Below, piece by piece: positions 1-9,315 of a DNA stretch of 64,000 nt. This stretch comes from Pseudoalteromonas sp. XI10 (GTDB taxonomy: Bacteria > Pseudomonadota > Gammaproteobacteria > Enterobacterales > Alteromonadaceae): assembly GCF_001469895.1 (NCBI RefSeq), contig NZ_LOPY01000039.1, forward strand, positions 62,001 through 126,000, written 5' to 3'. The translations under genes and the position numbers were made by a program. The notes below the pieces were generated by a model. That model had not been told where the DNA came from. It was given only the letters and a program-made list of their open reading frames with translations, and ran no database searches. Position 1 is the stretch's first letter. Each line of letters begins with the position of its first letter.

Positions 1-747
1 GGTCAGAACATTGAAACCCAATTAGAGAAATCTTGTCAGCCTCAGCCATCGAAAGTTTCTCGATTAAGTGATATACCTGAAAATGTTTTCAATGAGTTAG
101 ACTTACTAATCATTGATCATAAACACCCAGAACTAAACAATGTGTTGAGTTTTGCAAATAGATACCCCGACACCTGTATATTAATTTTAGGTGTTATGGC
201 ATCACTTAAACAAAAAGAAACATTACCGAGTAATTGTGCCGTTATTGCAAAACCTGTCACTCCAGATGAATTAGCCTATAAACTCGCGGTTTTATTTAAT
301 GATAATGACTCTGTTATTGAGCGTAAGAATACAGATACTAAAGAAATTATTGAGCTTGATTTAACATCTCGTTCAGTGCTTATCGTCGACGATAACATGA
401 TTAATATTGAGGTGAGCAAAGCGATTTTAAGAGATAGTCATGTCCATATTGAATCAGCCAGCGATGGTCTTGAAGCAATTGAGGTATTGAATAACAGCGA
501 AACTCAATTTGATCTGATCTTAATGGATTGCCAAATGCCAAACTTAAATGGGTATGACTGTACCAAAGCAATCAGGCAGGGCAAAACAGGTGAGAAATAC
601 CAAGATGTGGTGATCATCGCTATGACTGCAAGCGCGATGGCTGGGGATAGAGAGAAATGCCTTAGTGTTGGCATGAACGACTATATCACCAAGCCAATTA
701 AACAAGCCACATTGCGTAAAAAGCTCTCAATGTGGCTGAAGACTTAA
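1..747 (+). CDS. Hybrid sensor kinase or multi-receiver protein, C-terminal part (5' end outside window)
   Basis: The frame is open from base 1, so the gene begins outside the window; a GTG at 142 is internal. The visible 248 residues hold two receiver-like segments. The first is degenerate, with LLIIDH as the aspartate region and IAKPVT as the lysine loop. The second is complete: acidic pocket IVDDN, phospho-acceptor in LILMDCQMP, switch threonine in AMTAS and lysine in ITKPIK. This arrangement is typical of the C-terminus of a hybrid histidine kinase that passes phosphate to an HPt protein. The stop shares a TTAA with the convergent next gene, so the two overlap by 4 bases. Kinase identity is inferred because no catalytic domain is visible. 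Confidence 0.85.
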   Translation, partial: GQNIETQLEKSCQPQPSKVSRLSDIPENVFNELDLLIIDHKHPELNNVLSFANRYPDTCILILGVMASLKQKETLPSNCAVIAKPVTPDELAYKLAVLFNDNDSVIERKNTDTKEIIELDLTSRSVLIVDDNMINIEVSKAILRDSHVHIESASDGLEAIEVLNNSETQFDLILMDCQMPNLNGYDCTKAIRQGKTGEKYQDVVIIAMTASAMAGDREKCLSVGMNDYITKPIKQATLRKKLSMWLKT

Positions 748-1577
748 GCGGCATCACAGTCTTTATTAAATGCAGGTTTAGGCGTTAATGTACTAATATC
801 AGCAGAGTGAATCACTTTTTGTGTTTCACTCCAGTGCAATAACTCAATACGGCCAGAGCTGTTTTCAACTAATGCAGTGCAGCTCTCAATCCAGTCGCCA
901 TCATTGCAATACAAAATTCCATCAACCACTTTAACGGCTGGGTGATGAATATGCCCACAAATGATGCCATCGACGGCTTGTTTTTTTGCTTCGTGGATTG
1001 CCGCTTTTTCAAATGCGTCAATTGCTTCACGTGCTTTATGAACTCGCGCTTTTATCCAAGAGGCCAATGACCAATAATTACCGCCAAATAAACGGCGAAT
1101 GCGATTAGTCCAACGATTTAAAAAAAGTAAAAAGTCGTATCCTGCATCGCCCGCAATACTGATTAATTTGTTGTAGCGGGTTGCTGAATCAAAATCGTCG
1201 CCATGCAACAGTAAAAACCGTTTGTTGGCTTTTGTGGTATGGATATATTGTTTATGTACTTCAATACCGAATAATGAATCATTGGCATAATGGCGAAAGG
1301 TTTCGTCGTGGTTACCCGGTATATAGATCACTCGAGTGCCATCTTTCGCTTTTTGTTGAATAAGCGCTAATACATCATAATGACTGGGGTGCCAAAAGAA
1401 CTGTCGTTTCATCGACCATAAATCGACAATATCACCGACCAAATACAGAACATCGCATTCAATCGCATTTAAAAAGTCTAGTAAATACTGCGCTTGGCAG
1501 TCTTTATAACCTAAGTGAACGTCGGAAATCCAAACGGCAGGATAGTGGGTTTTACTACTGCAAGTGGTGTTATTCAT
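744..1577 (-). CDS. LpxH-like metallophosphoesterase (UDP-2,3-diacylglucosamine diphosphatase family)
   Basis: A 277-residue calcineurin-fold phosphoesterase of the YbbF/LpxH group. The metal-ligand motifs appear in order: SDVHLG (18-23), GDIVD (48-52), GNHD (88-91), HGDDFD (125-130) and GHIHH (208-212). LpxH removes UMP from UDP-2,3-diacylglucosamine in lipid A synthesis, at the inner face of the inner membrane. This protein is longer than E. coli LpxH (about 240 residues) and may be the second, LpxH2-like paralogue found in many gammaproteobacteria, so the substrate is not certain. No signal peptide is visible. It is transcribed alone, convergent with the preceding kinase fragment. Confidence 0.85.
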   Translation of the reverse strand: MNNTTCSSKTHYPAVWISDVHLGYKDCQAQYLLDFLNAIECDVLYLVGDIVDLWSMKRQFFWHPSHYDVLALIQQKAKDGTRVIYIPGNHDETFRHYANDSLFGIEVHKQYIHTTKANKRFLLLHGDDFDSATRYNKLISIAGDAGYDFLLFLNRWTNRIRRLFGGNYWSLASWIKARVHKAREAIDAFEKAAIHEAKKQAVDGIICGHIHHPAVKVVDGILYCNDGDWIESCTALVENSSGRIELLHWSETQKVIHSADISTLTPKPAFNKDCDAA

Positions 1578-1672
1578 GGCATTTACTCATGGTGTAATAA
1601 AGTAAATGCTAGGCAGAATCAATGACAGTTAAAAGACGCTTTAGCGAAACATCTATGACAATTAATAAATAC

Positions 1673-1698
1673 AAAAAAACCGCCGAAGCGGTTTTTTA
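1673..1698 (-). terminator. Rho-independent terminator downstream of proS
   Basis: A/T-flanked GC stem (CCGC/GCGG) with a CGAA loop. It carries a T run on both strands, so it can stop proS and possibly act in both directions. Confidence 0.85.
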
Positions 1699-1719
1699 TA
1701 TTTTGTTGAGTTGACTTAA

Positions 1720-3444
1720 TTAGCCTTTAACAAGTGCGGCAATTTCGGAAGCGGCACTATCTAAATCAAGCATTAGCTTTTCACCAGTACGACGGTTTTT
1801 AAGCTCAACCTTATTTTCATCAAGGTTACGCTCACCAATAACCAGCGTGAAAGGCACACCTAACAACTCCATGTCGTTAAACATAACGCCAGGGCGCTCT
1901 TTACGGTCATCAAACAACACATCTAAACCTGCATCTTTTAAACCTTTGTAAAGGTTATCTGCAATATCAGGAATACGATGAGACTTATGCATGTTCATAG
2001 GTACAATCGCTAAATCAAATGGTGCGATAGGTTGCGGCCATTTAATACCGTATTGGTCGTTGTTTTGCTCAATAGCGGCAGCTACGATACGTGATACACC
2101 AATGCCGTAACAACCCATTGTCATTACTTGGTTTTTACCTGATTCACTTAATACGCCTGCTTTCATTGCTTCTGAGTACTTAGTGCCAAGTTGGAAAATA
2201 TGGCCAACTTCAACACCACGTTTAATTTGCAGTGAACCTTGGCCACACGGGCTTGGATCGCCTTCCACGATATTACGGATATCAGCCACTTCGTAGTTTT
2301 CTACATCGCGATCCCAGTTGATACCGCTGAAATGTTCACCATCTTTATTAGCACCCGCTACAAAATCAGCCATTACGTTAGCTGTGCGGTCAACAATTAT
2401 TGGCATTGATAGGCCGACTGGGCCTAAAGAGCCAGGTTTTGCACCAATAGCAGCAACGATGTCTTCTTCTTTCGCCATTTCAAGCGGTGAGTCTACAAGC
2501 GGGTGTTTCTCAGCTTTTAACTCGTTTAGATCATGGTCACCACGTAATACAAGGGCAACTAAACCACGTTGTTCGTTTTCATCTGGTGCGCCATAAACGA
2601 TTAATGTTTTCACGCCACGATGAGGTTTAACACCATAGTGCTCTTTAAGTTCAGCAATTGATTTAGCATCAGGGGTTGGGAACGCTTTTAGCTCTTTGCT
2701 TGCAGCTGGGCGCTCTTCAGTCGGTGCTAGTGCTTCTGCTTTTTCGATATTTGCAGCATAATCACTAGCATCACTAAATGCGATTGCATCTTCGCCTGAT
2801 TCTGCAAGTACATGGAACTCATGTGACACGCTACCACCAATTGAACCTGTATCAGCGATAACAGGGCGGTAATCAAGGCCAAGGCGCTCGAAGATGTTGC
2901 AGTATGCTTTGTGCATTACTTGGTATGTTTTCTCTAAACACTCATCACTTAAGTGAAAAGAGTAAGCATCTTTCATCGTAAATTCACGAGCACGCATTAC
3001 ACCAAAACGAGGGCGAACTTCGTCACGTACTTTTGTTTGTACTTGGTAAAGAGTCAGCGGTAATTGCTTATAAGAATTTACTTCTTTACGTACAAAATCA
3101 GTGATCACTTCTTCGTGTGTTGGGCCAAGTGCAAATGGGCGGTTGTGACGGTCATTAATACGAAGTAATTCAGGACCAAATTGCTCCCAACGACCAGACT
3201 CTTCCCAAAGATCAGCTGGTTGGATAATAGGCATTAACATTTCGATAGCGCCTGCTTTATCCATTTCTTCACGTACGATGTTTTCTACTTTTTTAAGTAC
3301 GCGTAGACCAGAGGGCAACCATGTATACAAACCCGACGCAACGCGGCGGATCATGCCTGCTCGTAGCATTAATTGATGAGAAACAATTTCTGCATCAGAC
3401 GGAGTTTCTTTAAGTGTTGCGAGTATATATTGACTGGTACGCAT
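1720..3444 (-). CDS. proS: Prolyl-tRNA synthetase
   Basis: Class II synthetase of 574 residues, the full length of the bacterial-type enzyme (E. coli 572). It charges tRNA-Pro in the cytoplasm. The N-terminus ([13 protein letters not shown]), the motif 2 region ([12 protein letters not shown]), the inserted editing domain in the middle (about residues 230-390) and the C-terminal anticodon-binding domain are all recognisable. The ATG has a GGAA-type ribosome binding site. It is a single-gene unit ending at the hairpin near 1673-1698. Confidence 0.97.
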   Translation of the reverse strand: MRTSQYILATLKETPSDAEIVSHQLMLRAGMIRRVASGLYTWLPSGLRVLKKVENIVREEMDKAGAIEMLMPIIQPADLWEESGRWEQFGPELLRINDRHNRPFALGPTHEEVITDFVRKEVNSYKQLPLTLYQVQTKVRDEVRPRFGVMRAREFTMKDAYSFHLSDECLEKTYQVMHKAYCNIFERLGLDYRPVIADTGSIGGSVSHEFHVLAESGEDAIAFSDASDYAANIEKAEALAPTEERPAASKELKAFPTPDAKSIAELKEHYGVKPHRGVKTLIVYGAPDENEQRGLVALVLRGDHDLNELKAEKHPLVDSPLEMAKEEDIVAAIGAKPGSLGPVGLSMPIIVDRTANVMADFVAGANKDGEHFSGINWDRDVENYEVADIRNIVEGDPSPCGQGSLQIKRGVEVGHIFQLGTKYSEAMKAGVLSESGKNQVMTMGCYGIGVSRIVAAAIEQNNDQYGIKWPQPIAPFDLAIVPMNMHKSHRIPDIADNLYKGLKDAGLDVLFDDRKERPGVMFNDMELLGVPFTLVIGERNLDENKVELKNRRTGEKLMLDLDSAASEIAALVKG

Positions 3445-3557
3445 CTCTATTCCAAGTAGTGTTAAAATTATTATCGTTTACTCAAGACGTTTGAGTAATA
3501 ACAAGGCGCTAAGTTTACCAGTGGAAGCACTGACACTAAAGCGCTATATGCTAAAAA

Positions 3558-4262
3558 CTAGCATTTTTCAATGCTGGTCACTGTATTATGATTGTCCTGA
3601 ACATACCACCTAATATTAAAATCATATAAGGTCATGCCGTAGCTTTGTTCTGAGTCACGTTGCTTTTTATAAGCAGGGCGAGGATCTTGCTTTAATACAT
3701 TGGTGATAAACGCTTTTAATTCAGGTTGCTCAGTTTGCTTTGCGATAAACGCCAGGGCTTCTTCACTAAACTCAACGCTCATATCGGTTTCTGGTCGGGT
3801 ATCGGCAAAGCCTGCGGTGGCATCGGTCATTGCGTCTGAGTAGGGCAAATATGGCTTAATGTCTAAAATAGGTGTGCCATCGAGTAAATCGATACCTGAA
3901 AGCAATAAACTTAACTGACCATTTTTATATTCGATACCCTCTAATTTTACAGCACTCATGCCAATTGCATTTGGGCGAAAGGTTGCACGTGTTGCAAATA
4001 CACCTTTACGTTCATTACCGCCTAGGCGAGGGGGTCTCACCATTGCTGAATAGCCTTTATCTGCGGTTTCATGAAATCTGAATAATAACCAAATATGGCT
4101 AAATTCATCGAGGCCGCGTACAAACTCTTCACGATTAAAATCGCTGCTGAATACCAGCTTTGCTTTAGCTTCAGGAACTAAACGAGGTTGGCGAGGTATG
4201 GCAAACTTTTGTTTATAAGGAGATTGAATATGGCCGACGGCAGTTAATTGGTATTCGCTCAT
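3558..4262 (-). CDS. trmO: tRNA (N6-threonylcarbamoyladenosine-37-N6)-methyltransferase TrmO
   Basis: 234 residues, the length of the YaeB/TsaA/TrmO family (E. coli 235). It methylates t6A37 of tRNA-Thr(GGU) using S-adenosylmethionine, producing m6t6A. The family signature is clear: IGHIQSPY-like start (VGHIQSPYKQKF), RQPRLV, the LFRFH region, RPPRLGG, and the RPNAIGMS motif, followed by DGTPILDIKPYLPYSD. The small C-terminal domain ends in the DPRP.Y motif. It lies just upstream of proS on the same strand, with a gap of about 110 bases. Confidence 0.94.
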   Translation of the reverse strand: MSEYQLTAVGHIQSPYKQKFAIPRQPRLVPEAKAKLVFSSDFNREEFVRGLDEFSHIWLLFRFHETADKGYSAMVRPPRLGGNERKGVFATRATFRPNAIGMSAVKLEGIEYKNGQLSLLLSGIDLLDGTPILDIKPYLPYSDAMTDATAGFADTRPETDMSVEFSEEALAFIAKQTEQPELKAFITNVLKQDPRPAYKKQRDSEQSYGMTLYDFNIRWYVQDNHNTVTSIEKC

Positions 4263-4310
4263 TGTGCATTGTTGTTAAGAAAATCTGCCGACATTTTACA
4301 TGCAAACGTA

Positions 4311-4336
4311 AAAAAAGGCAGTCGAGACTGCCTTTT
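4311..4336 (-). terminator. Terminator downstream of the outer-membrane barrel gene
   Basis: GGCAGT/ACTGCC stem with CGAG loop, flanked by A and T runs on both sides. It lies between the barrel gene stop and the trmO start. Confidence 0.8.
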
Positions 4337-4361
4337 AAATATTTGGACTGTATAGTCTAAA

Positions 4362-4934
4362 TTAAAACATGTATTGGAATGATACAGACGCTACATCCAT
4401 ATCTGGGTCAATATCATCTTCTAATTTATAGCGCTCATACTCTAAACGTACTTGCATGTTTGTTGTGAAGGCATATTCTACACCTGCACCATAAAATACA
4501 TCACCACCATCTGTATCAGCACTAACGCTGCCAAGCTCGCCTAGGTCTTGCTCAATTTCAGCATCCCACTCTAGCCAACCACCTTTGGCATAAACAGAAA
4601 AGCTATCTGTAATTGGGGCTGCTAAGCGTGCTGCTAATGAAACACCGTCAATTTCAGCTTTAGAATCGATATCGCTTACTTCATCAAAATTTTGATAAGC
4701 AAGTTCAAGGCTTAAGTACTTGTTAAACTGAGTACCAATATAACCTTTTAGCATTTGTGAATCGTCATCGAAGTCAGTGTCATTTTCACTGTCTTCAAAC
4801 TCAAAAGAATATTGGCCGTAGCCGATACCGGTATAAATACGCGGAGAATCCATTTCGGTAATATCTGCATGTGCAGCATTATTAAAACCTAGTAGTGCTA
4901 AAGAAAGTGCAGAAAGTGAAATTGCTTTAATCAT
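4362..4934 (-). CDS. Small outer-membrane beta-barrel protein (OmpA/OmpW-like, 8-stranded type)
   Basis: 190 residues with a clear signal peptide (MIKAISLSALSLALLGF, cleavage after AHA). The mature part shows alternating amphipathic strands such as YTGIGYGQYSFEF, SLELAYQNF, FSVYAKGGWLEW and NMQVRLEYERY. It ends in VSFQYMF, whose terminal phenylalanine is the usual Bam recognition residue. The loops are very acidic (a D-rich EDSENDTDFDDD stretch), consistent with a marine outer-membrane protein. No specific ligand can be assigned. Single gene with its own terminator. Confidence 0.85.
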   Translation of the reverse strand: MIKAISLSALSLALLGFNNAAHADITEMDSPRIYTGIGYGQYSFEFEDSENDTDFDDDSQMLKGYIGTQFNKYLSLELAYQNFDEVSDIDSKAEIDGVSLAARLAAPITDSFSVYAKGGWLEWDAEIEQDLGELGSVSADTDGGDVFYGAGVEYAFTTNMQVRLEYERYKLEDDIDPDMDVASVSFQYMF

Positions 4935-5165
4935 TTAATAGCTCCTTTATAAAATAAATAAACGAATGTTTCGCGTCATTCACAAGGAGTATTGCAACGG
5001 CAATGCCAACACAAAAATAAAGCCTAAAGTATTGTTTTTAGGCTTTATTAAGTGGTTTTTTGTGCAGTTTGTTGAAACTGTAATCAGGCATTCAGTTTGG
5101 CAGTCGTAACAATTTCAGGGTGCTCTGTAGAAGTTACTAGGTGCAGTTTTTAAATCGGTTTAGTT

Positions 5166-5630
5166 TTATGCTTTTTGTAATAGGGTTTCTGTTTCTATCG
5201 CGATCTCTTTCATTTTAATCGCATAGTTTTCAATTTTCTTTTCTTCGTCAGTTACGGCTGTATATGAAGGCACTTCGATTGGGTAGCCTGCTTCATCCAT
5301 CGCTATAAAACTAATAACACAATGATTGGTTTCAACTAGGTTTTGGGTTTTAGGGTCGCCGCAGCGTACTTGAATAAAGATTTGCATGCTGGTTTTACCT
5401 GTGTGAGCGATACTGGCTTTCACTTCGACTATTTGGCCAACCAAAATAGGGCGCTGAAACTTTACACCCGCAACAGAAACAGTAACGCAGTAATGACCGC
5501 TCCAACCTGCAGCACAGGCGTAACCAGCTTGGTCAATCCACTTCATTACCACACCACCATGAACCTTGCCGCCAAAATTGACATCAGTAGGTTCAGCTAA
5601 AAAACGAAAGGTTACACTTGAAGACGGCAT
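5166..5630 (-). CDS. Acyl-CoA thioesterase, YciA-like hotdog fold
   Basis: 154 residues with the hotdog-fold thioesterase pattern: a substrate-loop asparagine in DVNFGGKVHGG, the catalytic-helix segment VMKWIDQAGY, and FQRPILVGQIVEVKA. It should hydrolyse acyl-CoA to free acid and CoA in the cytoplasm. It is encoded next to ETF-QO, which fits a beta-oxidation or acyl-CoA housekeeping role, but chain-length preference cannot be read from sequence. The C-terminal 30 residues form a charged helix. Confidence 0.85.
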   Translation of the reverse strand: MPSSSVTFRFLAEPTDVNFGGKVHGGVVMKWIDQAGYACAAGWSGHYCVTVSVAGVKFQRPILVGQIVEVKASIAHTGKTSMQIFIQVRCGDPKTQNLVETNHCVISFIAMDEAGYPIEVPSYTAVTDEEKKIENYAIKMKEIAIETETLLQKA

Positions 5631-5672
5631 ACTTTACTCACTTTTATAAAACACGACATTTTCAGCATAGCC

Positions 5673-5694
5673 TAAAAAAGGGGCCGAAGCCCCT
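5673..5694 (-). terminator. Terminator downstream of the ETF-QO gene
   Basis: AGGGGC/GCCCCT stem with a CGAA loop; the minus-strand T run comes from the A run at 5674-5679. Confidence 0.8.
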
Positions 5695-5733
5695 GCAATT
5701 TAGGATAAATTTTAATTAAATGAGTAACGTGCG

Positions 5734-7380
5734 TTACATATTAGGATAGTTTGGCCCGCCAGCTCCCTCAGGTGTTACCCAAGTAATATTTTGACTAGGG
5801 TCTTTTATGTCGCAGGTTTTACAGTGCACACAGTTTTGTGAGTTGATCACAAACTCTTTTTCACCTTCAACTTCTTGTACTTCGTAAACTCCCGCAGGGC
5901 AGTAGCGTTGTGCTGGTTCATCGAATTTAGGTAAATTCACTGCAATTGGAATCGAGTTATCTTTTAGCTTTAAATGGCATGGCTGCGATTCTTCATGATT
6001 GGTATTTGATAAAAACACCGATGAAAGTTTATCAAAGCTAAGCTTGCCGTCTGCTTTCGGGTAATCGATTTTTTCGGCCTGATCAGCTGCAACTAATGTG
6101 GCATGATCTGGCATGTTGTCTTCAAAGTTAAATGGTAAGTTACCACCAAATAGGTTTTGATCGAGGGTGTTATAAGCACCACCTAAGAACTTACCGAGTT
6201 TGTGCATAACAGGGCCAAAGTTACGCGATTGATAGAGCTCTTTGTACGCCCAGCTTTGTTCAAAAGCTGATTTATATTCAGCTAAATCGGCATTTTCTTT
6301 ACCGTCGCTAAGAGCTGCTACGATCACATCAGCGGCAACCATGCCTGATTTCATGGCTGTGTGGTTACCTTTGATCTTAGCAAAGTTTAATGTGCCGGCA
6401 TCACAACCCACAAGTAAACCACCCGGGAAGTGCATTTTCGGTAATGAACGCAGGCCACCTTTGGCAATGGCTCTTGCACCATAGGCTATACGTTCTCCGC
6501 CTTCTAAAACATCTTTAAAGACAGGGTGATGTTTCATGCGCTGAAATTCATCAAACGGGCTCAAATGTGGATTTGAATAGTTAAGATCAACAATTAAGCC
6601 TACGACAACTTGATTGTTGTCGCTGTGATACATAAACGCACCACCACTGGTATCACCGCTTAACGGCCAGCCTGTGCCATGTACGACTGTGCCTTCTTTG
6701 TGTTTACTCGGGTCGATTTGCCAAATTTCTTTGAAACCTAAACCGTAATGCTGTGGTGACGCATCTTTATCAAGGGCAAAGTGTTTAATTAGCTCTTTAC
6801 CTAAATGACCGCGGCAACCTTCTGCAAATACTGTATATTTAGCTCTAAGCTCCATACCCGGCATGTAACCATCTTTTTCGTTGCCGTCTTTATCAAGGCC
6901 CATATCGCCAGTGATAATGCCTTTCACTGTTTCGTCTTCAATAATTAAAGAGTGAGCACTAAAGCCAGGGAATATTTCTACCCCTAAGTTTTCCGCTTGC
7001 TCTGCTAAAAAGCGACATACATTACCCATAGAGACAATGTAATTGCCTTCGTTATGGAATGTTTTAGGGCTAGCAAAGTGGGGGATGCTGGTGGCTTTTT
7101 CACTGTTATTGAACCAGTAAATATCATCTTGCGTTACTTTAGTGGTAACTGGAGCGCCTAATGACTGCCAATCAGGTAATAATTCATCCAGCGCTTTGGT
7201 TTCAAAAACCGCACCCGATAAAATGTGTGCGCCCACCTCAGAGCCTTTTTCTACCACACAGATCATTAATTCTTGTTGTTTTTCTTGTGCTTGTTGAGCC
7301 AATCTAATCGCAGTTGATAAACCTGCTGGGCCTGCGCCTACGATGACTACATCAAATTCCATGGTTTCGCGTTCGACCAT
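5734..7380 (-). CDS. etfD: Electron transfer flavoprotein-ubiquinone oxidoreductase (ETF dehydrogenase)
   Basis: 548 residues, the expected length for ETF-QO. It passes electrons from reduced ETF to the quinone pool at the inner membrane during fatty-acid and branched-chain amino-acid oxidation. The FAD dinucleotide-binding motif is VIVGAGPAGLSTA (about 10-23). The quinone-binding region includes HILSGAVFE. The C-terminal [4Fe-4S] ligands are in RYCPAGVYE and in NCVHCKTCDIKDP. An in-frame Met follows the start (MVERETMEFD); the first is preceded by AGAGG. It is divergent from etfBA, and the shared intergenic region holds two matching inverted repeats, so co-regulation is likely. Confidence 0.96.
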   Translation of the reverse strand: MVERETMEFDVVIVGAGPAGLSTAIRLAQQAQEKQQELMICVVEKGSEVGAHILSGAVFETKALDELLPDWQSLGAPVTTKVTQDDIYWFNNSEKATSIPHFASPKTFHNEGNYIVSMGNVCRFLAEQAENLGVEIFPGFSAHSLIIEDETVKGIITGDMGLDKDGNEKDGYMPGMELRAKYTVFAEGCRGHLGKELIKHFALDKDASPQHYGLGFKEIWQIDPSKHKEGTVVHGTGWPLSGDTSGGAFMYHSDNNQVVVGLIVDLNYSNPHLSPFDEFQRMKHHPVFKDVLEGGERIAYGARAIAKGGLRSLPKMHFPGGLLVGCDAGTLNFAKIKGNHTAMKSGMVAADVIVAALSDGKENADLAEYKSAFEQSWAYKELYQSRNFGPVMHKLGKFLGGAYNTLDQNLFGGNLPFNFEDNMPDHATLVAADQAEKIDYPKADGKLSFDKLSSVFLSNTNHEESQPCHLKLKDNSIPIAVNLPKFDEPAQRYCPAGVYEVQEVEGEKEFVINSQNCVHCKTCDIKDPSQNITWVTPEGAGGPNYPNM

Positions 7381-7477
7381 ATAAACCTCTTCTCGGTGAC
7401 GGACCTGCTGTAAAGAACCTTATTTCATACTTGCAAATGAAACGTTACAGGCTGTGAATACTTTAAGGTTATTTTAG

Positions 7478-7495
7478 GTTGACGTTTACGTCAAC
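7478..7495. promoter_or_regulatory. Inverted-repeat operator 1 between ETF-QO and etfBA
   Basis: GTTGACGTTTACGTCAAC is an 8+2+8 perfect palindrome. It resembles from memory the 16-bp palindromes described for LiuR, the MerR-family regulator of branched-chain amino-acid and acyl-CoA oxidation genes in gammaproteobacteria. The regulator assignment is inference. Confidence 0.65.
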
Positions 7496-7526
7496 AGGAA
7501 GTAGTCTGAATTCATAAAATAAATAA

Positions 7527-7544
7527 GTTGACGTTTAGGTCAAC
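7527..7544. promoter_or_regulatory. Inverted-repeat operator 2 between ETF-QO and etfBA
   Basis: GTTGACGTTTAGGTCAAC matches operator 1 at 17 of 18 positions; its centre is 49 bp from that of operator 1. It lies 30 bp upstream of the etfB start. Two copies of one unusual palindrome in a divergent region argue for a shared regulator. Confidence 0.65.
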
Positions 7545-7573
7545 TTTGAGAACACACAATTGATGGAGTCACG

Positions 7574-8323
7574 ATGAAAGTCCTCGTTCCAATTAAAAGA
7601 GTAATTGACTACAACGTCAAAGCACGCGTTAAAGCCGATAAAACGGATGTTGATCTAGCTAATGTAAAAATGGCGATGAACCCGTTTTGTGAAATTGCAA
7701 TTGAAGAAGCTATTCGTTTAAAAGAAGCAGGAACTGCCACTGAGGTTGTTGCTGTAACTATTGGTAATAAATCATCTCAAGAGCAATTACGCACGGCTTT
7801 AGCACTCGGTGCTGATAAAGCCATTCATATTGAAACAGAAGAAAAGCTTGAGTCTTTACATGTTGCTAAATTACTTAGCAAGATTGTAGAGCAAGAATCA
7901 CCTGAGCTGGTTATTTTAGGTAAGCAATCGATTGACTCTGACAACAATCAAACTGGTCAAATGCTTGCTGCTTTAACGGGTCGTGGCCAAGGTACTTTTG
8001 CATCTAAAGTCGATGTTCAAGCAGGTACCGTTAATGTAACGCGTGAAGTAGACGGTGGCTTACAAACAGTTGCTCTTAAACTACCTGCTATCGTAACCAC
8101 AGACTTACGTTTAAATGAACCACGCTATGCTTCATTACCAAACATTATGAAGGCAAAGCGTAAACCTCTTGATGTAATTGCTGCTGATAGCCTAGGTGTA
8201 GACCTTGCGCCTCGCGTACAGCTGGTAGAAGTAAACGAGCCAGAAAAACGCAGTGGCGGTATTGTCGTTGAAGATGTTGCGACATTAGTAGAAAAGTTAA
8301 AAACAGAAGCGAAGGTGATCTAA
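7574..8323 (+). CDS. etfB: Electron transfer flavoprotein, beta subunit
   Basis: 249 residues, full family length. It forms the heterodimer with EtfA that accepts electrons from acyl-CoA dehydrogenases. Family marks are the start [16 protein letters not shown], the [12 protein letters not shown] stretch, and the recognition segment [19 protein letters not shown] ([15 protein letters not shown]). The C-terminus ends in a short helix. GGAG lies just upstream of the ATG. The stop is immediately followed by the etfA start, with no gap, so translation is coupled. Confidence 0.97.
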   Translation: MKVLVPIKRVIDYNVKARVKADKTDVDLANVKMAMNPFCEIAIEEAIRLKEAGTATEVVAVTIGNKSSQEQLRTALALGADKAIHIETEEKLESLHVAKLLSKIVEQESPELVILGKQSIDSDNNQTGQMLAALTGRGQGTFASKVDVQAGTVNVTREVDGGLQTVALKLPAIVTTDLRLNEPRYASLPNIMKAKRKPLDVIAADSLGVDLAPRVQLVEVNEPEKRSGGIVVEDVATLVEKLKTEAKVI

Positions 8324-9250
8324 ATGAAAACATTAGTGATAGCCGAACACGATAAAGGTGTTCTAAAGCCTGAAACCAATAAAACGATTACTGCTGCTGT
8401 TAAACTAGGCTTTGATGTAGATTTACTACTTGCAGGCGAAAACTTAGCTGCAATGAGTGAGCAAGCAGCATCAATTGCAGGTGTTAGTAACGTACTTATT
8501 GCCGATGATGCAGCTTATGCAAATCAACTTGCAGAAAACCTAGCTGATTTGGTTTTATCTTTAGCTGATAACTATTCACACATTGTCGCAAGCGCAACAA
8601 CAACGGGTAAAAACTTTATGCCACGTGTTGCTGCACTTTTAGATGTTGCGCAAATCTCTGAAATCATCGACGTTATTGATGCAGATACCTTTAAGCGTCC
8701 TATTTATGCAGGTAATGCAATTGCCACAGTTAAATCACTGGATAGCAAAAAGGTTATTACTGTTCGTGCAAGTAGCTTTGATATTGCACAAGAGCAAGCG
8801 CCAGTAGCTGTAACAAGTGTTGCAGGTAAAGGTTCTGTTGGTCTGAGTGAGTTTGTATCAGAAGAACAAACTGAGTCTGAGCGTCCAGAGCTTACTGCAG
8901 CACCTGTGGTTATTTCAGGTGGTCGTGGTATGCAAAATGGTGAAAACTTTGCGTTATTAAATGGTATCGCCGATAAACTAGGCGCAGCCATTGGTGCTTC
9001 ACGTGCAGCTGTTGATGCGGGCTTTGTACCAAACGATATGCAAGTAGGTCAAACAGGTAAAATTGTTGCCCCAGATTTATATATTGCTGTGGGTATCAGT
9101 GGTGCGATTCAACACTTAGCGGGTATGAAAGACTCAAAAGTGATTGTTGCCATCAATAAAGACCCTGACGCACCAATTTTCCAAGTCGCTGACTATGGTT
9201 TAGTTGCTGATTTATTTGATGTGTTACCAGAGCTTGAAAGCGCTCTGTAA
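8324..9250 (+). CDS. etfA: Electron transfer flavoprotein, alpha subunit
   Basis: 308 residues, FAD-binding partner of EtfB. The C-terminal FAD domain shows the family signature GGRGMQNGENF, GASRAAVDAGF, QVGQTGKIVAPDLYIAVGISGAIQHLAGM and AINKDPDAPIFQVADYGLVAD. With ETF-QO across the divergent promoter it makes the complete electron route from acyl-CoA dehydrogenases to ubiquinone. Ends at a strong hairpin terminator. Confidence 0.97.
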   Translation: MKTLVIAEHDKGVLKPETNKTITAAVKLGFDVDLLLAGENLAAMSEQAASIAGVSNVLIADDAAYANQLAENLADLVLSLADNYSHIVASATTTGKNFMPRVAALLDVAQISEIIDVIDADTFKRPIYAGNAIATVKSLDSKKVITVRASSFDIAQEQAPVAVTSVAGKGSVGLSEFVSEEQTESERPELTAAPVVISGGRGMQNGENFALLNGIADKLGAAIGASRAAVDAGFVPNDMQVGQTGKIVAPDLYIAVGISGAIQHLAGMKDSKVIVAINKDPDAPIFQVADYGLVADLFDVLPELESAL

Positions 9251-9271
9251 TTCATAACGATTCTGGTTGTT

Positions 9272-9308
9272 AAAAGCTGTTCACCTTTTTAGGTGCGCAG
9301 CTTTTTTT
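9272..9308 (+). terminator. Terminator downstream of etfBA
   Basis: AAAGCTG/CAGCTTT outer stem with an inner CACCT/AGGTG stem, followed by seven T. Confidence 0.85.
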
Positions 9309-9315
9309 CGTTTAA

